Positions 16,936-25,838 of a DNA stretch of 64,000 nucleotides are shown here, piece by piece. Within the stretch, counting starts at the first letter, position 1. Each line of letters begins with the position of its first letter. Made by a program: the position numbers and the translations under genes. The stretch spans positions 1-64,000 of the forward strand of contig JANQPV010000011.1 of the NCBI GenBank assembly GCA_028285305.1, given 5' to 3'. This DNA is from Alphaproteobacteria bacterium (GTDB lineage: Bacteria > Pseudomonadota > Alphaproteobacteria > SMXP01). A model generated the notes under the pieces. The model had not been told where the DNA came from, did no database searches, and saw only the letters and a program-made list of their open reading frames with translations.

Positions 16936-18264
16936 TTACTCAACATAGAGCCGGGCGACCCCGCCCAATAGCGTCGAGGTATAGAAATCTCGCTCAAATC
17001 CCGGCGTGTACCACATGCCGCTGGATGCCGAACAACCCGTATCCGCGCGCGCCTTCTCTTGACCTGTCTCTATGTCGAGTACAACCGCGTACCAAGGCGC
17101 TCCGTGCGGGGAATCATCGACAAGCAACTCTCCTGTATCTGCATAGAGCGTAAGTTGATTGGTGTTGCGAAAACTGTTGGTCCACAGCTCTTCAAACTGA
17201 CCGGGGCCTTGATAACGCCAGGCGCCCATCTTCGCGTTCATCGAGTCAAAGGCCACAAGGATCCGGCGGTCCTGGTCGAAAAGGGGCGGGGCGATGATAT
17301 TGCCGCCCGCATCGCCGAAGGGAACGAGGGTATCGCGGTCAGTTGGATCGGTCACAGACACTCTGAACACTCGTTGCGGGGCCGTGTGGATCACATTGGC
17401 TCGCGTATGCGCGGTGTTGGTGCCCACCGGGTGAGCCTCCAAAACATTCTTTACGCCGCCGTTCGCGCCCATATCCATAAACCAAGCCGATCCAAGGGCG
17501 AGTGTGGAGTCCCACGCAAACGATTGGTCCTCGCCGTCAATGCGGTACGAGGCCGACCAAGTCTCATCGAGGGAAAGGAAGCCGCCGCGATAGATCAAAC
17601 GGTGGATCTTCTCAGAGTTTGTCACATACAGATGGGTCAACCCGTCTTGCGGGTCACAAGAAAATCTCCCGACGGAGTTCCCGGGAAACTCAAACTCGCT
17701 GACAACCTTGAGATCGGGATCGAGCACCGTGAACATCGTGCGCTTCGACGGATCGATTTGGATATCTTTGGTAATGAGGTTCCCGTCCGGAACGATGACG
17801 TGACCGTTGTGGGCATTATCCGTGGCCAATTTGTGCTCACCAAGCACGTCCAAATCCGGCGACAATCGATGCGCATATCGTCCGTTCACGACATAAAGAT
17901 CGCCGTTGGCGTGGACGGCGGCGGCGCCGCACCAATTATGCCCCCCGGAGGGAAGCTCCGGTGCGGCCTTGATCGTTTCCAGAGTCACCGGATCGACCTT
18001 TTCGATCCAGCCGAATGATCGTTCCTTTTGAGCGGCCTGCGTCCCGCCTTGCACATAGACCTCGCCTTCATCTCGGAGCACAATCATGGTGGACCAGCGA
18101 TAGGCGCCCATGTGCCGGGTTGTTGCATGGAGTGCCTCTCCAGGACGGATGTTTGGGCCGGCTTTCCATGTGATCTTCTGTCTTCGAGGGCCCGCACACT
18201 CACACGGCCAGTGAGAAGGATAGTATCCCGCCAAGGGGCCAAGGTGATCGCTGGGTGTATTCAT
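16936..18264 (-). CDS. Hypothetical beta-propeller-like protein
   Basis: I choose the ATG at 18264, preceded by GGAGGG with five bases between, giving 442 residues; a longer frame to 18492 adds an unlikely Arg-rich stretch. The product has no signal peptide. Repeated short strands with Gly and Asp turns (GEVYVQGGTQ, GDLYVVNGRYAHRLSPDLDVLG, RTMFTVLDPDLKVVSEF, THLYVTNSEKIHRLI) suggest a beta-propeller of the SMP-30 or PQQ-like type. The N-terminus carries HWPCECAGPRRQ. No catalytic motif was recognised. It is convergent with the ExbD-like lipoprotein gene and divergent from the Flp pilin gene. Confidence 0.65.
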   Translation of the reverse strand: MNTPSDHLGPLAGYYPSHWPCECAGPRRQKITWKAGPNIRPGEALHATTRHMGAYRWSTMIVLRDEGEVYVQGGTQAAQKERSFGWIEKVDPVTLETIKAAPELPSGGHNWCGAAAVHANGDLYVVNGRYAHRLSPDLDVLGEHKLATDNAHNGHVIVPDGNLITKDIQIDPSKRTMFTVLDPDLKVVSEFEFPGNSVGRFSCDPQDGLTHLYVTNSEKIHRLIYRGGFLSLDETWSASYRIDGEDQSFAWDSTLALGSAWFMDMGANGGVKNVLEAHPVGTNTAHTRANVIHTAPQRVFRVSVTDPTDRDTLVPFGDAGGNIIAPPLFDQDRRILVAFDSMNAKMGAWRYQGPGQFEELWTNSFRNTNQLTLYADTGELLVDDSPHGAPWYAVVLDIETGQEKARADTGCSASSGMWYTPGFERDFYTSTLLGGVARLYVE

Positions 18265-18480
18265 GTGGGCCCTCCGAAGTGCTTCATATCGAATTGGTCT
18301 GCGTAATAACTCAGGACAATGCCAGCCAATTCTCCCCGTTGACTCAAAAAAATGGCTCAAAACCAACATTATGGAAGTTGGCATCCGCTTTGCTCCCTCA
18401 TCCCTTGCACGGTGTCGAATTGACACCAAGCGGTCTGGGGTAGGCCGTGGAGCGGGGACAACAGGTGAATGGAGCATAAG

Positions 18481-18645
18481 ATGCGAAATCAAGTTGCCCG
18501 CTATTTGAAAGATGAGTCCGGTGCGACAGCCATTGAGTACGGCACCATCGCATCAGGGATATCTCTGATCGTCGTATCCGCCGTCCAGCTGATCGGCACC
18601 GACCTAAAGGTGATGATGACCTACATCGCCGGAGTGCTGTCTTAA
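18481..18645 (+). CDS. Flp/Fap family type IVb pilin
   Basis: A 54-residue frame starts MRNQVARYLKDESGATAIEY and continues with GTIASGISLIVVSAVQLIGT and a short tail ending GVLS. The processing and helix motif E-S-G-A-T-A-I-E-Y-G is the hallmark of Flp pilins, which are cleaved before the Glu and assembled by the Tad machine. A GGAG site lies six bases before the ATG. No cpa or tad gene is in the window, so this is an orphan pilin here. A strong terminator follows 28 bases later, showing a monocistronic unit. The gene was found by reading, as it is shorter than usual cut-offs. Confidence 0.9.
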   Translation: MRNQVARYLKDESGATAIEYGTIASGISLIVVSAVQLIGTDLKVMMTYIAGVLS

Positions 18646-18673
18646 GCACCAAATCTAATGAAAGTGGTCACCA

Positions 18674-18720
18674 AAGACCCCGGCCGATCCAACCAACCCA
18701 CGGCCGGGGTCTTACCTTTT
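18674..18720 (+). terminator. Rho-independent terminator after the Flp pilin gene
   Basis: A perfect 13-base stem (AAGACCCCGGCCG at 18674-18686 with its complement at 18701-18713) encloses a 14-base loop and is followed by ACCTTTT. It lies 28 bases beyond the pilin stop codon. Confidence 0.85.
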
Positions 18721-19082
18721 CTCAGCACGTGGCTGCCCATCGCGGCTTGCGCGGAACGCAGAGTCCGAAGTTCGTAAACAAATCCTTGAAATTAACAGTT
18801 CGTAAACCCCCATCGATCACCTTAACGTTGACAAAAGGTCTGATTCGGGGGTTCGAATGGTAAATCGTATTGCGTTAACTCAAGGCGCTGATTGTCGGTT
18901 TCGGAACTTTTCTTATCAGCACGTCCCGGCTGGGGAGGCTGCGTGCATGTGAGGAGCGGGTCTTCTGTTAAAGACCGCAATTCGTTACGCGAACGTAACA
19001 AGTGGAATGGGAAATATTCCTTGTTTCTTCGTGCGGACGAGTTCCTGACCGATGAGAGGCTGGAAAGAGGTTCTCACGTCGG
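18721..19082. other. divL upstream region with direct repeat and CtrA-like site
   Basis: About 360 bases without a convincing gene. AGTTCGTAAAC occurs twice, at 18769-18779 and 18797-18807, with a 28-base period. The second copy overlaps TTAA-N7-TAAA at 18792-18806, one base away from the TTAA-N7-TTAA box bound by CtrA. A frame of 64 codons at 18892-19086 overlaps the divL start and looks spurious. CtrA control of divL is inference only. Confidence 0.35.
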
Positions 19083-21941
19083 ATGATTGAGACAAGCGTT
19101 TACTTTAAGGCGGCGTTGCTTTGGGCAGCGGTAGCTGCTTTTTGTGTCGCATCGCACACAACGCAGGCACAGACGTCAACGGAGACGCCGTCCGCCACCC
19201 AATCGACGACGTCATATGGGACGCTGAACCAACCGCTCGGCCCGTCCGTTTCAGACTTGTTCGACAAGGACGATATTAGTCGCCCGTCGATTGTCCCAAA
19301 GACTTTAGGCGGATCAACTCAGCAAAACACTCCGTCTCCGCTCACAAGAACATCCGCCTCAAGCGCTGCAGCATCACAAGGACCCCAGGAAGAACCGGCT
19401 CCAGTTGAAGAGCAAGGACCTCAGCCAATCGAACAAACCCGCGTCGTTGAAACCGTACCGGCCGACACCGGCCGAGAAGTCTCTCCGGCGCTGACCAGTC
19501 TCGTTGTCACGGTGGGCGCCATTGCGTTGGCAATTGCGGCGACCTTGATCGCTATTCGTGTCGGCCGAGGCGCCCAGCAAACCATCGCCCAGTGGCGCGC
19601 GCGCTTTGCCATCATCGAAGCCAAGTTGGATCGGGCAGAGACTGTTTTCAGCGCCCAGCCACATATTGTGGTTATTTGGGAAGAAGATTCCGACAATCCG
19701 GCACAAGGCTGGGGTAAACCAAAAGTCCTAGGGAATTCGGGCACGCTGGCAACTTTGCTCCGCTACGCCGAAGGGACCGATGGGGCCACGCCGATTGAAA
19801 CCATATTGGAGGGACTGGCCGGCCAAACGGTTGAATTTGGGTTGGGAGAGCCGATCGCCCGCGAGGATGGAATCGAGCGTTCCGCCAGCCTCGTTGAGGC
19901 GATCCAAGATTTGCGCTGGAATGGAACGTCCTTTTCTTTGACGATTTCCACCGATGACGGACGAGTGATTGAAGCCAATGGCCGCCCGGCCGGAGGACAG
20001 GCGGTTGTTTGGCTGTCCGACGTGACGGCAAAGGATAGTCTCATCGGTATGCTGAAGGAGCAGTTTGTTTCCTCGCGCCGGGAAGGGGAACAGCTTCGCA
20101 AGCTTTTGGACTCAGCGCCGTTCCCGGCTTGGCACCGCAATCAGAACGCCAAGCTGAGTTGGGTGAACAAAGCCTATTCGGATGCGGTGGAAGCATCGTC
20201 GCCGGAGGACGTGGTCGAACAAGACATCGAACTCGATAAGGATGCCCGTGCACTCTCGACGCGCGCCTTGGAGCAAGGCCAGCCATGCGTCGAGAAACGC
20301 TATGTAATTGTCAAAGGCAAACGACGCGCCCTTGATCTCATCGAAACGCCGCACGAAGTGGGCTCCGTGGGGATGGCGCTTGATGTCACCGGCCTTGATC
20401 AAGCTGAAAAGAAGCTGAAACAGCATATGGACGCCCATGCTGAAACATTGGACAAACTCGCTTCCGCCGTGGCGATATTCGGGTCCAACAAACAGCTCAA
20501 GTTCTATAATCAGGCATATGCCAATCTCTGCCAGCTTGAGCCCGCCATTCTTGATCTTGCCCCGACCTACGGTGAGATCCTGGATCGCCTAAGAGCTAAA
20601 CGTCTGCTGCCGGAACAAGCAGACTTTAAGGCATGGCGGGACCAACAACTCAGTATGTTCATGGAAGTGAAAGAGCAGCCGGATCAGCTGTGGCATTTGC
20701 CTGATGGACGCCACTTGAGAGTGGTCTGCCAAGCGCACCCCATGGGGGGGCTGCTGTTCATTTACGAAGATGTAACCGACCGATTCCAGCTCGAGACCGA
20801 TCTAAACACCTTGTCTAAGGTTCAGCGCGCCACCCTGGACAATCTGAGTGAGGGCGTCGCGGTCTTCGGCAGCAATGGCCGCTTGGAGTTGAAAAACAAG
20901 TCGTTCACGGAAATTTGGAAGTTGGGCGCGGAAACAAATGGCGCCGAGTTCCATGTCTCGGATCTGATTGAACTCGGACGGACGTTCTTTGATGATGACA
21001 CGGAATGGCGGCGCATGGCCGACAAAGTGGCGACTGTTCGGGAGGAGCGCCACAATTTGACTGGCCGTCTTGAGCGCAGTGATGGGCGCTATGTCGACTA
21101 CGCCCTCCTGCCGCTGCCAAACGGCGCCACCTTGTTCACATGCCTAGACGTGACGGACACAACGCGCATCACTCGGGCGTTGCAAGAGCGCAACGAAGCC
21201 TTGGAAGCCGCCGACAAGCTCAAATCCGAGTTCATTTCTCACGTTTCGTATCAACTGCGCACGCCGCTCACCTCGATCAAGGGCTTTTGCGAGATGCTGG
21301 ATCAGGAGATCGTTGGGCCCCTGAACGAACGGCAGCGTCAATACTCGGATGCGATATTGGAAGCCTCTAACCAGCTCATGGTGTTAATGGACGATATCCT
21401 GGATCTCGCACGAATCGAAGCCGGCGTGATGTCCATCGAAACCAGTGAAGTTGATGCTTACGACGTTCTTTCTAGCACCATCGAACTCGCGCGAAGAGAG
21501 GCGGAAGAAAAGGGCATTTCACTGAAACTCAGCGCCAACGAAGACTTGGGTGAGATGTGCGCGGATGAAAAGCGTTTGCGCCAGATTGTCTTTAATCTGC
21601 TTTCAAACGCTTTGACCTTCACGCCGGCTGGAGGCACCATAGATGTAGACGGGGACCGCTCGCCCCACCAGATCAGAATCTCGGTAACCGATACGGGGCA
21701 GGGCATCGACCCCGAACACCAGCCGATCGTGTTCGATCGTTTTGAAAGCCGCACATCAACAGGACAAAAGCGCGGACCTGGCTTGGGATTGGCCCTGGTG
21801 CGTAGTTTCGTAGAACTGCACGGAGGGTGGGTCTCTCTCGAATCGGAACCGCGTGTCGGAACCAAAGTTGTGTGCCACTTCCCGATTACCGGCCCTGAAG
21901 AACCCGCCCAACCGCTCTTGGAACGCCGGGCGGCGGAATAA
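19083..21941 (+). CDS. divL: Cell-cycle pseudokinase DivL (PAS-domain histidine-kinase-like, Tyr in the H-box)
   Basis: The 952-residue product has a signal-like N-terminus (residues 1-29, ending TTQAQT), a Pro/Ser/Thr-rich periplasmic stretch, one membrane helix near 138-158 (VVTVGAIALAIAATLIAI), three PAS-like blocks beginning near 341, 456 and 585 (the last two share SxVAIFGSN/EGVAVFGSN), then a kinase core. The H-box reads ISHVSYQLRTPLTSI: Tyr723 stands where kinases have His, the hallmark of DivL, the Caulobacter regulator of CckA that senses DivK. N-box (NLLSNALTFTP) and G-boxes (DTGQGI, GPGLGLALV) are intact. It is longer than Caulobacter DivL (about 770). It precedes tsaE-amgK-murU in many relatives; here the ferredoxin genes separate them. 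Confidence 0.85.
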   Translation: MIETSVYFKAALLWAAVAAFCVASHTTQAQTSTETPSATQSTTSYGTLNQPLGPSVSDLFDKDDISRPSIVPKTLGGSTQQNTPSPLTRTSASSAAASQGPQEEPAPVEEQGPQPIEQTRVVETVPADTGREVSPALTSLVVTVGAIALAIAATLIAIRVGRGAQQTIAQWRARFAIIEAKLDRAETVFSAQPHIVVIWEEDSDNPAQGWGKPKVLGNSGTLATLLRYAEGTDGATPIETILEGLAGQTVEFGLGEPIAREDGIERSASLVEAIQDLRWNGTSFSLTISTDDGRVIEANGRPAGGQAVVWLSDVTAKDSLIGMLKEQFVSSRREGEQLRKLLDSAPFPAWHRNQNAKLSWVNKAYSDAVEASSPEDVVEQDIELDKDARALSTRALEQGQPCVEKRYVIVKGKRRALDLIETPHEVGSVGMALDVTGLDQAEKKLKQHMDAHAETLDKLASAVAIFGSNKQLKFYNQAYANLCQLEPAILDLAPTYGEILDRLRAKRLLPEQADFKAWRDQQLSMFMEVKEQPDQLWHLPDGRHLRVVCQAHPMGGLLFIYEDVTDRFQLETDLNTLSKVQRATLDNLSEGVAVFGSNGRLELKNKSFTEIWKLGAETNGAEFHVSDLIELGRTFFDDDTEWRRMADKVATVREERHNLTGRLERSDGRYVDYALLPLPNGATLFTCLDVTDTTRITRALQERNEALEAADKLKSEFISHVSYQLRTPLTSIKGFCEMLDQEIVGPLNERQRQYSDAILEASNQLMVLMDDILDLARIEAGVMSIETSEVDAYDVLSSTIELARREAEEKGISLKLSANEDLGEMCADEKRLRQIVFNLLSNALTFTPAGGTIDVDGDRSPHQIRISVTDTGQGIDPEHQPIVFDRFESRTSTGQKRGPGLGLALVRSFVELHGGWVSLESEPRVGTKVVCHFPITGPEEPAQPLLERRAAE

Positions 21942-21986
21942 TAGACGCCCTCGGTGCGTCAACCTGCGGGCGCCCATTCAGGCTTC

Positions 21987-22523
21987 ATGAGTACGTTCGA
22001 AATCGATTCTCTCGCCAACTTTGCACAAATCATTAGTGCCGGGACAATTGTGACCGGTGTGATCTTCGGCATCCTGCAAATCCGCTACTATCGGACCGAG
22101 CAGCGCAACGCCGTCGCGACCGAAATCATGCAGAGCTTCTACAGCCGCGATATGGCCGAATCCATCACCCTTATTCGCCGACTTCCGGATGGTATATCTG
22201 CAGAGGAACTCAGAGCGATGGGGGAGGACGTGGAAGAGGCCGCTATAAGTGTCTCAATGACCTTCGAGACGATGGGCTTGCTTCTTCACAAGGAAATCGC
22301 GCCGGAAGATCTCGTGATCGACCTGGTTGGCGGTTTAGCACCTGTAATTTGGCGCAAACTCGAAAATTGGGAAGAGACGGTCAGGGTCGAGCAGGACCAC
22401 CCCACATGGGCGGAATGGTTCCAATGGCTCGCCCAGTACACAGAGGATATCAAGTTAGAGCGGGAGCCGGCCTTCATTGCCCACAAGGACTGGCGGCCCC
22501 GTCAAAAAGGCCTAGTGCTGTGA
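21987..22523 (+). CDS. Small membrane protein, DUF4760-like
   Basis: From the ATG at 21987 the product has 178 residues. One N-terminal membrane helix ([20 protein letters not shown]) is followed by [26 protein letters not shown] and a helical cytoplasmic part ending in [12 protein letters not shown]. This layout, a single helix followed by a four-helix soluble region with conserved E-x-x-G-L-L-L, resembles DUF4760 proteins of unknown function. It follows divL by 45 bases in the same direction. Its 3' end overlaps the 3' end of the ferredoxin gene by 12 bases on the opposite strand. Confidence 0.7.
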   Translation: MSTFEIDSLANFAQIISAGTIVTGVIFGILQIRYYRTEQRNAVATEIMQSFYSRDMAESITLIRRLPDGISAEELRAMGEDVEEAAISVSMTFETMGLLLHKEIAPEDLVIDLVGGLAPVIWRKLENWEETVRVEQDHPTWAEWFQWLAQYTEDIKLEREPAFIAHKDWRPRQKGLVL

Positions 22524-22832
22524 TTCAGGCAAACGGACAGTTAACCCATCCAGATCGTCACTCATTTTGATCTGGCATGATAGCCGACTGTTGTCTTTCA
22601 CTTCTTCTGCGAAATCGAGCATGCTCGTCTCCATTTCGTTCGGCTCACCCGTCTTGTCCTTCCATTCGGGGTCGACATAAACGTGGCACGTTGCGCACGC
22701 ACAAGCGCCGCCGCAATCTGCGTCAATTCCCGGAACCATGTTTTTGACCGCGCCCTCCATGACGCTCAATCCGCTGGCCACATCCACCTGGTGCTCGGTT
22801 CCATCGAATTCGATGTAGGTCACTTTTGGCAT
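22512..22832 (-). CDS. [2Fe-2S] ferredoxin, adrenodoxin/putidaredoxin type
   Basis: The 106-residue protein has the cluster ligands Cys40, Cys46, Cys49 and Cys86 in the spacing C-x5-C-x2-C-x36-C, with the typical context [21 protein letters not shown] and RLSCQIKM. Proteins of this class pass single electrons from an FAD reductase to cytochrome P450 or other oxygenases, or work in Fe-S cluster assembly. The ferredoxin reductase gene lies immediately upstream with only ten bases between, so the two form one electron-transfer unit. No P450 is in the window. The last 12 bases overlap the end of the convergent DUF4760-like gene. Confidence 0.93.
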   Translation of the reverse strand: MPKVTYIEFDGTEHQVDVASGLSVMEGAVKNMVPGIDADCGGACACATCHVYVDPEWKDKTGEPNEMETSMLDFAEEVKDNSRLSCQIKMSDDLDGLTVRLPESQH

Positions 22833-22842
22833 TGTTTAGTCC

Positions 22843-24075
22843 TTACTTTAAGTCTTGAGCTACTTGTTTCATTGGAATTGAAGTATCCGCCAAACGGTCG
22901 GCCGGGATCATCGCTCGATCGGCAATCAATTTTCGCGACACCATATATTCGGGTACAGAATTGACGGCGTCCACCGCAAGCAACTGCCCGTCTTTGAGGT
23001 AAAATGCGGCGAACTTTCTTTCCTCCATCTGTCCACGGACGACCAATTCATCATACCCTTGATTGAGACCGGCGATTTGTAATTTTAAGTCGTACTGATC
23101 CGACCAAAACCACGGCACCTGATTGTAGGGCTTCTCGTTTCCGCACATCGCGGCGGCAGCCGTTTTGGCTTGCTCCAGCGCGTTGTGAACGGATTCGAGC
23201 CGAACAAGGCGCCCAAATACCTCATTGGGATGCTGGGTACAATCCCCAGCAGCAAAAATCTTGGGATCCTCTGTTCGGCAGCAGGCATCAACGAGAATGC
23301 CATTGTCGCAGGCAAGTCCCGCATCTTGCGCAAGCTCTTGATTTGGAACGATGCCGATCCCAACGACGGCCATGTCAGCTCGGATTTCAGTACCGTTGGC
23401 GCACTTAACGGCCTCGATTTTTGACCCCCCGCTGAATTCGCTAACTTGGTGACCGGTGAGAATTTTCACGCCTTCTTCCGTGTGAACGCGCTCAAAGAAA
23501 GCGGAGACTTCTTCACCGACCACCCGCTTAAGCAGTCGATCTTCCGACTCAACAACCGTGACGTTAAGGCCTCTCTTTTGTGCGACCGCGGCGACCTCTA
23601 AGCCGATATAGCCTCCCCCGACCACGACGAGATGAGCGCCGGGGGCAAATCCGCTTTGGATACCGTCGACATCCTCAATGGTCCTCAAATAATGAACGCC
23701 TTCAAGGTCGATCCCTGTGACCGGCAATTCGCGGACCCGAGTTCCGGTCGTGATCAGCAGCTTGTCGTAAGCGACGGTCGTGCTGTCCGAAAGGGTGAGC
23801 TGACACGCACCGCGATCGAGCGCAAGACAACGAGTTTTGAGGCGCGTTTCAATATTGTTGGACGCGTAAAAGTCGGGAGGTTTGACATACAGTCGCTCCA
23901 GCTCAAGCTCCCCCGCCAGATATGCCTTTGACAAGGGGGGGCGCTGGTACGGATGGTAGGGCTCTTCTCCTATAAGCAAAATAGGTCCCTCATAACCTTC
24001 CATTCGCAAAGAAGTTGCGGCCTGTCCAGCGGCGTGACCGGCGCCAACGATGACATACGGCTCAGATGTGGTCAC
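22843..24075 (-). CDS. FAD-dependent ferredoxin reductase (putidaredoxin reductase type)
   Basis: The GTG start at 24075, preceded by AAAGGGA at good spacing, gives 410 residues. The FAD loop reads YVIVGAGHAAGQAA, followed by PYQRPPLSK, the usual mark of rubredoxin/putidaredoxin reductases. A second Rossmann loop VVVGGGYIGLEVAA binds NAD(P)H, and IFAAGDCTQHPN is the C-terminal FAD motif. It would move electrons from NAD(P)H to the [2Fe-2S] ferredoxin encoded directly downstream. The frame is open a further 28 codons upstream but those residues are highly basic and unlike the family. It is divergent from tsaE with about 70 bases between starts. Confidence 0.92.
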   Translation of the reverse strand: MTTSEPYVIVGAGHAAGQAATSLRMEGYEGPILLIGEEPYHPYQRPPLSKAYLAGELELERLYVKPPDFYASNNIETRLKTRCLALDRGACQLTLSDSTTVAYDKLLITTGTRVRELPVTGIDLEGVHYLRTIEDVDGIQSGFAPGAHLVVVGGGYIGLEVAAVAQKRGLNVTVVESEDRLLKRVVGEEVSAFFERVHTEEGVKILTGHQVSEFSGGSKIEAVKCANGTEIRADMAVVGIGIVPNQELAQDAGLACDNGILVDACCRTEDPKIFAAGDCTQHPNEVFGRLVRLESVHNALEQAKTAAAAMCGNEKPYNQVPWFWSDQYDLKLQIAGLNQGYDELVVRGQMEERKFAAFYLKDGQLLAVDAVNSVPEYMVSRKLIADRAMIPADRLADTSIPMKQVAQDLK

Positions 24076-24144
24076 TCTCGGTTCCCTTTCTTTGCGTTGG
24101 TTTTCAGATCGGGCCTGATTGGTTATATGACGTTTTGCTGGTTT

Positions 24145-24714
24145 ATGAAGGAAATGCAAGCCGGGCTAAAGGAGCGACCGAATACTGTGACATCGACCCA
24201 GACATCCCGCTCGCTGTTTAGGGGCGTTCTTAGGTCTGAGCAGGAAACACGGCAGTTTGGATTTGCTCTCATGAGCTTCCTGAAGCCAGGCGATGTCGTT
24301 TTGCTTGAAGGGCCTCTCGGAGCTGGCAAAACGGCACTCGCGCGGGCGATGATCCAAAGTGCTTTGCCCGAGTCTGAAGTCGACATCGACATTCCCAGCC
24401 CCACATTCACACTTGTTCAGGTTTATGAAACTTCATCTGTGCCAATCTGGCATTTTGACCTGTATCGCATAGAAGCTGAGGACGACATATTGGAATTGGG
24501 CTGGGAAGATGCTTTAGATATCGCCCTTTGCCTTGTGGAATGGCCGGACAGACTAGGAAGACTGACGCCTCCCGATTGCCTCAAGATTCGCTTGAGCTTC
24601 GATGGAGACGATCGTCTGGTGGATGTAATTGGCCATGGGGCATGGCAAAGCAGGATAACGGATCACGCCAGAGCTGATATGGCGCGCGCTTTGGGGATTG
24701 AAAGACGGGAATGA
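24145..24714 (+). CDS. tsaE: tRNA threonylcarbamoyladenosine biosynthesis ATPase TsaE
   Basis: TsaE is the P-loop ATPase that drives the TsaB-TsaD complex in making t6A37 on tRNA. The Walker A loop is GPLGAGKTALARA, followed by the family marks SPTFTLVQVYE and HFDLYR, and a C-terminal LVEWPDRLG. From the ATG at 24145 it has 189 residues, slightly long; a GTG at 24187 with AAGGAG twelve bases upstream is a good alternative that gives 175. The stop overlaps the amgK start by four bases. The order tsaE-amgK-murU is conserved in Alphaproteobacteria and usually follows the DivL-like kinase gene. Confidence 0.93.
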   Translation: MKEMQAGLKERPNTVTSTQTSRSLFRGVLRSEQETRQFGFALMSFLKPGDVVLLEGPLGAGKTALARAMIQSALPESEVDIDIPSPTFTLVQVYETSSVPIWHFDLYRIEAEDDILELGWEDALDIALCLVEWPDRLGRLTPPDCLKIRLSFDGDDRLVDVIGHGAWQSRITDHARADMARALGIERRE

Positions 24715-25823
24715 CAGAACGCGAACAGCAGTTGCACAACTTTCTGCAAGCATGCGGCTGGGCGGATGCTGAACGCTCGGTTTTGGCGGGTGATGCTTCG
24801 ACGCGCCGATACGACCGGCTGGTTCGTGCAAGCGAGCGCGCTGTCCTGATGGATGCGCCCCCTGCCGCCGAAGAGCCGGCTTGCCCTCATGATGCATCCC
24901 GCGAAATGAGACGCGAGCTTGGCTATAATGCCATGGCCTGCCTGGCAGGGCCCAATTCGGCGCCGTTCGTTGCGATTGGGCGCTTTCTTCACAGAATCGG
25001 TTTGAGCGCACCCGAGGTCCGCGGACTGAACTTAAAGGACGGATTTCTGCTTCTTGAGGACTTAGGCGACGACCTTCTTGCCCGCGTCCTGGAAGGAGGC
25101 GGTGATCAGCAACTGACGTACGAAACGGCGATCGATGCGCTCTTGCATCTGCACGCGCAAGATGTCCCTGGCGCTCTTCCTGTGGACGACGGCGTTACGT
25201 TCTCGCTTCACTCCTACGACGAGCTGGCCATGCAGGTCGAAGCCGATTTGATGATCGACTGGTTCCTGCCGGAGGCAAGCGGACAGGCTCCGTCTGACGA
25301 TTTGCGTGCAGAGTATCATGCGATCTGGTCGGAACTGTTTCCCTTCGCCCGCGCGAAAAAACCGGTACTGGTCTTGCGTGACTTTCACGCGGAAAACGTC
25401 ATTTGGTTACCGGGTCGCGACGGGGTTGAGCGGGTGGGACTGCTTGACTTCCAAGATGGTCTTCTCGGCCATCCTGCCTATGATCTGGTCTCCCTACTGG
25501 AGGACGCACGCCGCGATGTGCCGAAAGCATTGGCGGGTGCCATGATAGAGCGGTATTGCGAGGGCGCCGCGCGCAGCTTGGACGGATTTGATGCGGAGGA
25601 CTTCAAGCGCGCCTATGCCATCCTAGGTGCACAGAGAAACAGCAAAATTATCGGCATCTTCATCCGTTTGTGGCGCCGAGATGGAAAGCCAGGCTATTTG
25701 AAACATCTCGACCGCGTTTGGACCTACATGGAGCAGGATTTGGAGAAGCCCGACCTAAGACCTCTCAAACAATGGGTCGATCATCACATTCCAACCGAAA
25801 TGCGACGCGCTCTTAAAGTTTGA
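24711..25823 (+). CDS. amgK: N-acetylmuramate/N-acetylglucosamine 1-kinase AmgK (APH-fold)
   Basis: This 370-residue aminoglycoside-phosphotransferase-fold kinase shows GDASTRRYDRL (nucleotide loop), FLLLEDLGDDLL (hinge), the catalytic VLRDFHAENVIW loop and the metal-binding LLDFQDGLLGHPAYDLVSLLED. AmgK phosphorylates MurNAc and GlcNAc at C1 in cell-wall recycling and lets cells bypass the fosfomycin-sensitive step. Its start overlaps tsaE (ATGA) and murU follows after 15 bases, which supports the pathway assignment over antibiotic resistance. Confidence 0.92.
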   Translation: MTEREQQLHNFLQACGWADAERSVLAGDASTRRYDRLVRASERAVLMDAPPAAEEPACPHDASREMRRELGYNAMACLAGPNSAPFVAIGRFLHRIGLSAPEVRGLNLKDGFLLLEDLGDDLLARVLEGGGDQQLTYETAIDALLHLHAQDVPGALPVDDGVTFSLHSYDELAMQVEADLMIDWFLPEASGQAPSDDLRAEYHAIWSELFPFARAKKPVLVLRDFHAENVIWLPGRDGVERVGLLDFQDGLLGHPAYDLVSLLEDARRDVPKALAGAMIERYCEGAARSLDGFDAEDFKRAYAILGAQRNSKIIGIFIRLWRRDGKPGYLKHLDRVWTYMEQDLEKPDLRPLKQWVDHHIPTEMRRALKV

Positions 25824-25838
25824 ACGGAAGTACGCGGA

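Noticed and set aside
18841..18870. tRNA-like GGTTCGAAT stretch upstream of divL
   Set aside because: No acceptor stem, anticodon arm or D arm can be folded around it.
18892..19086. 64-codon frame overlapping the divL start
   Set aside because: Poor residue composition, no homology recognised and overlap with the divL ribosome region; probably chance.
24711..25823. Aminoglycoside resistance kinase
   Set aside because: The APH fold is present but context with murU and tsaE identifies AmgK of cell-wall recycling.
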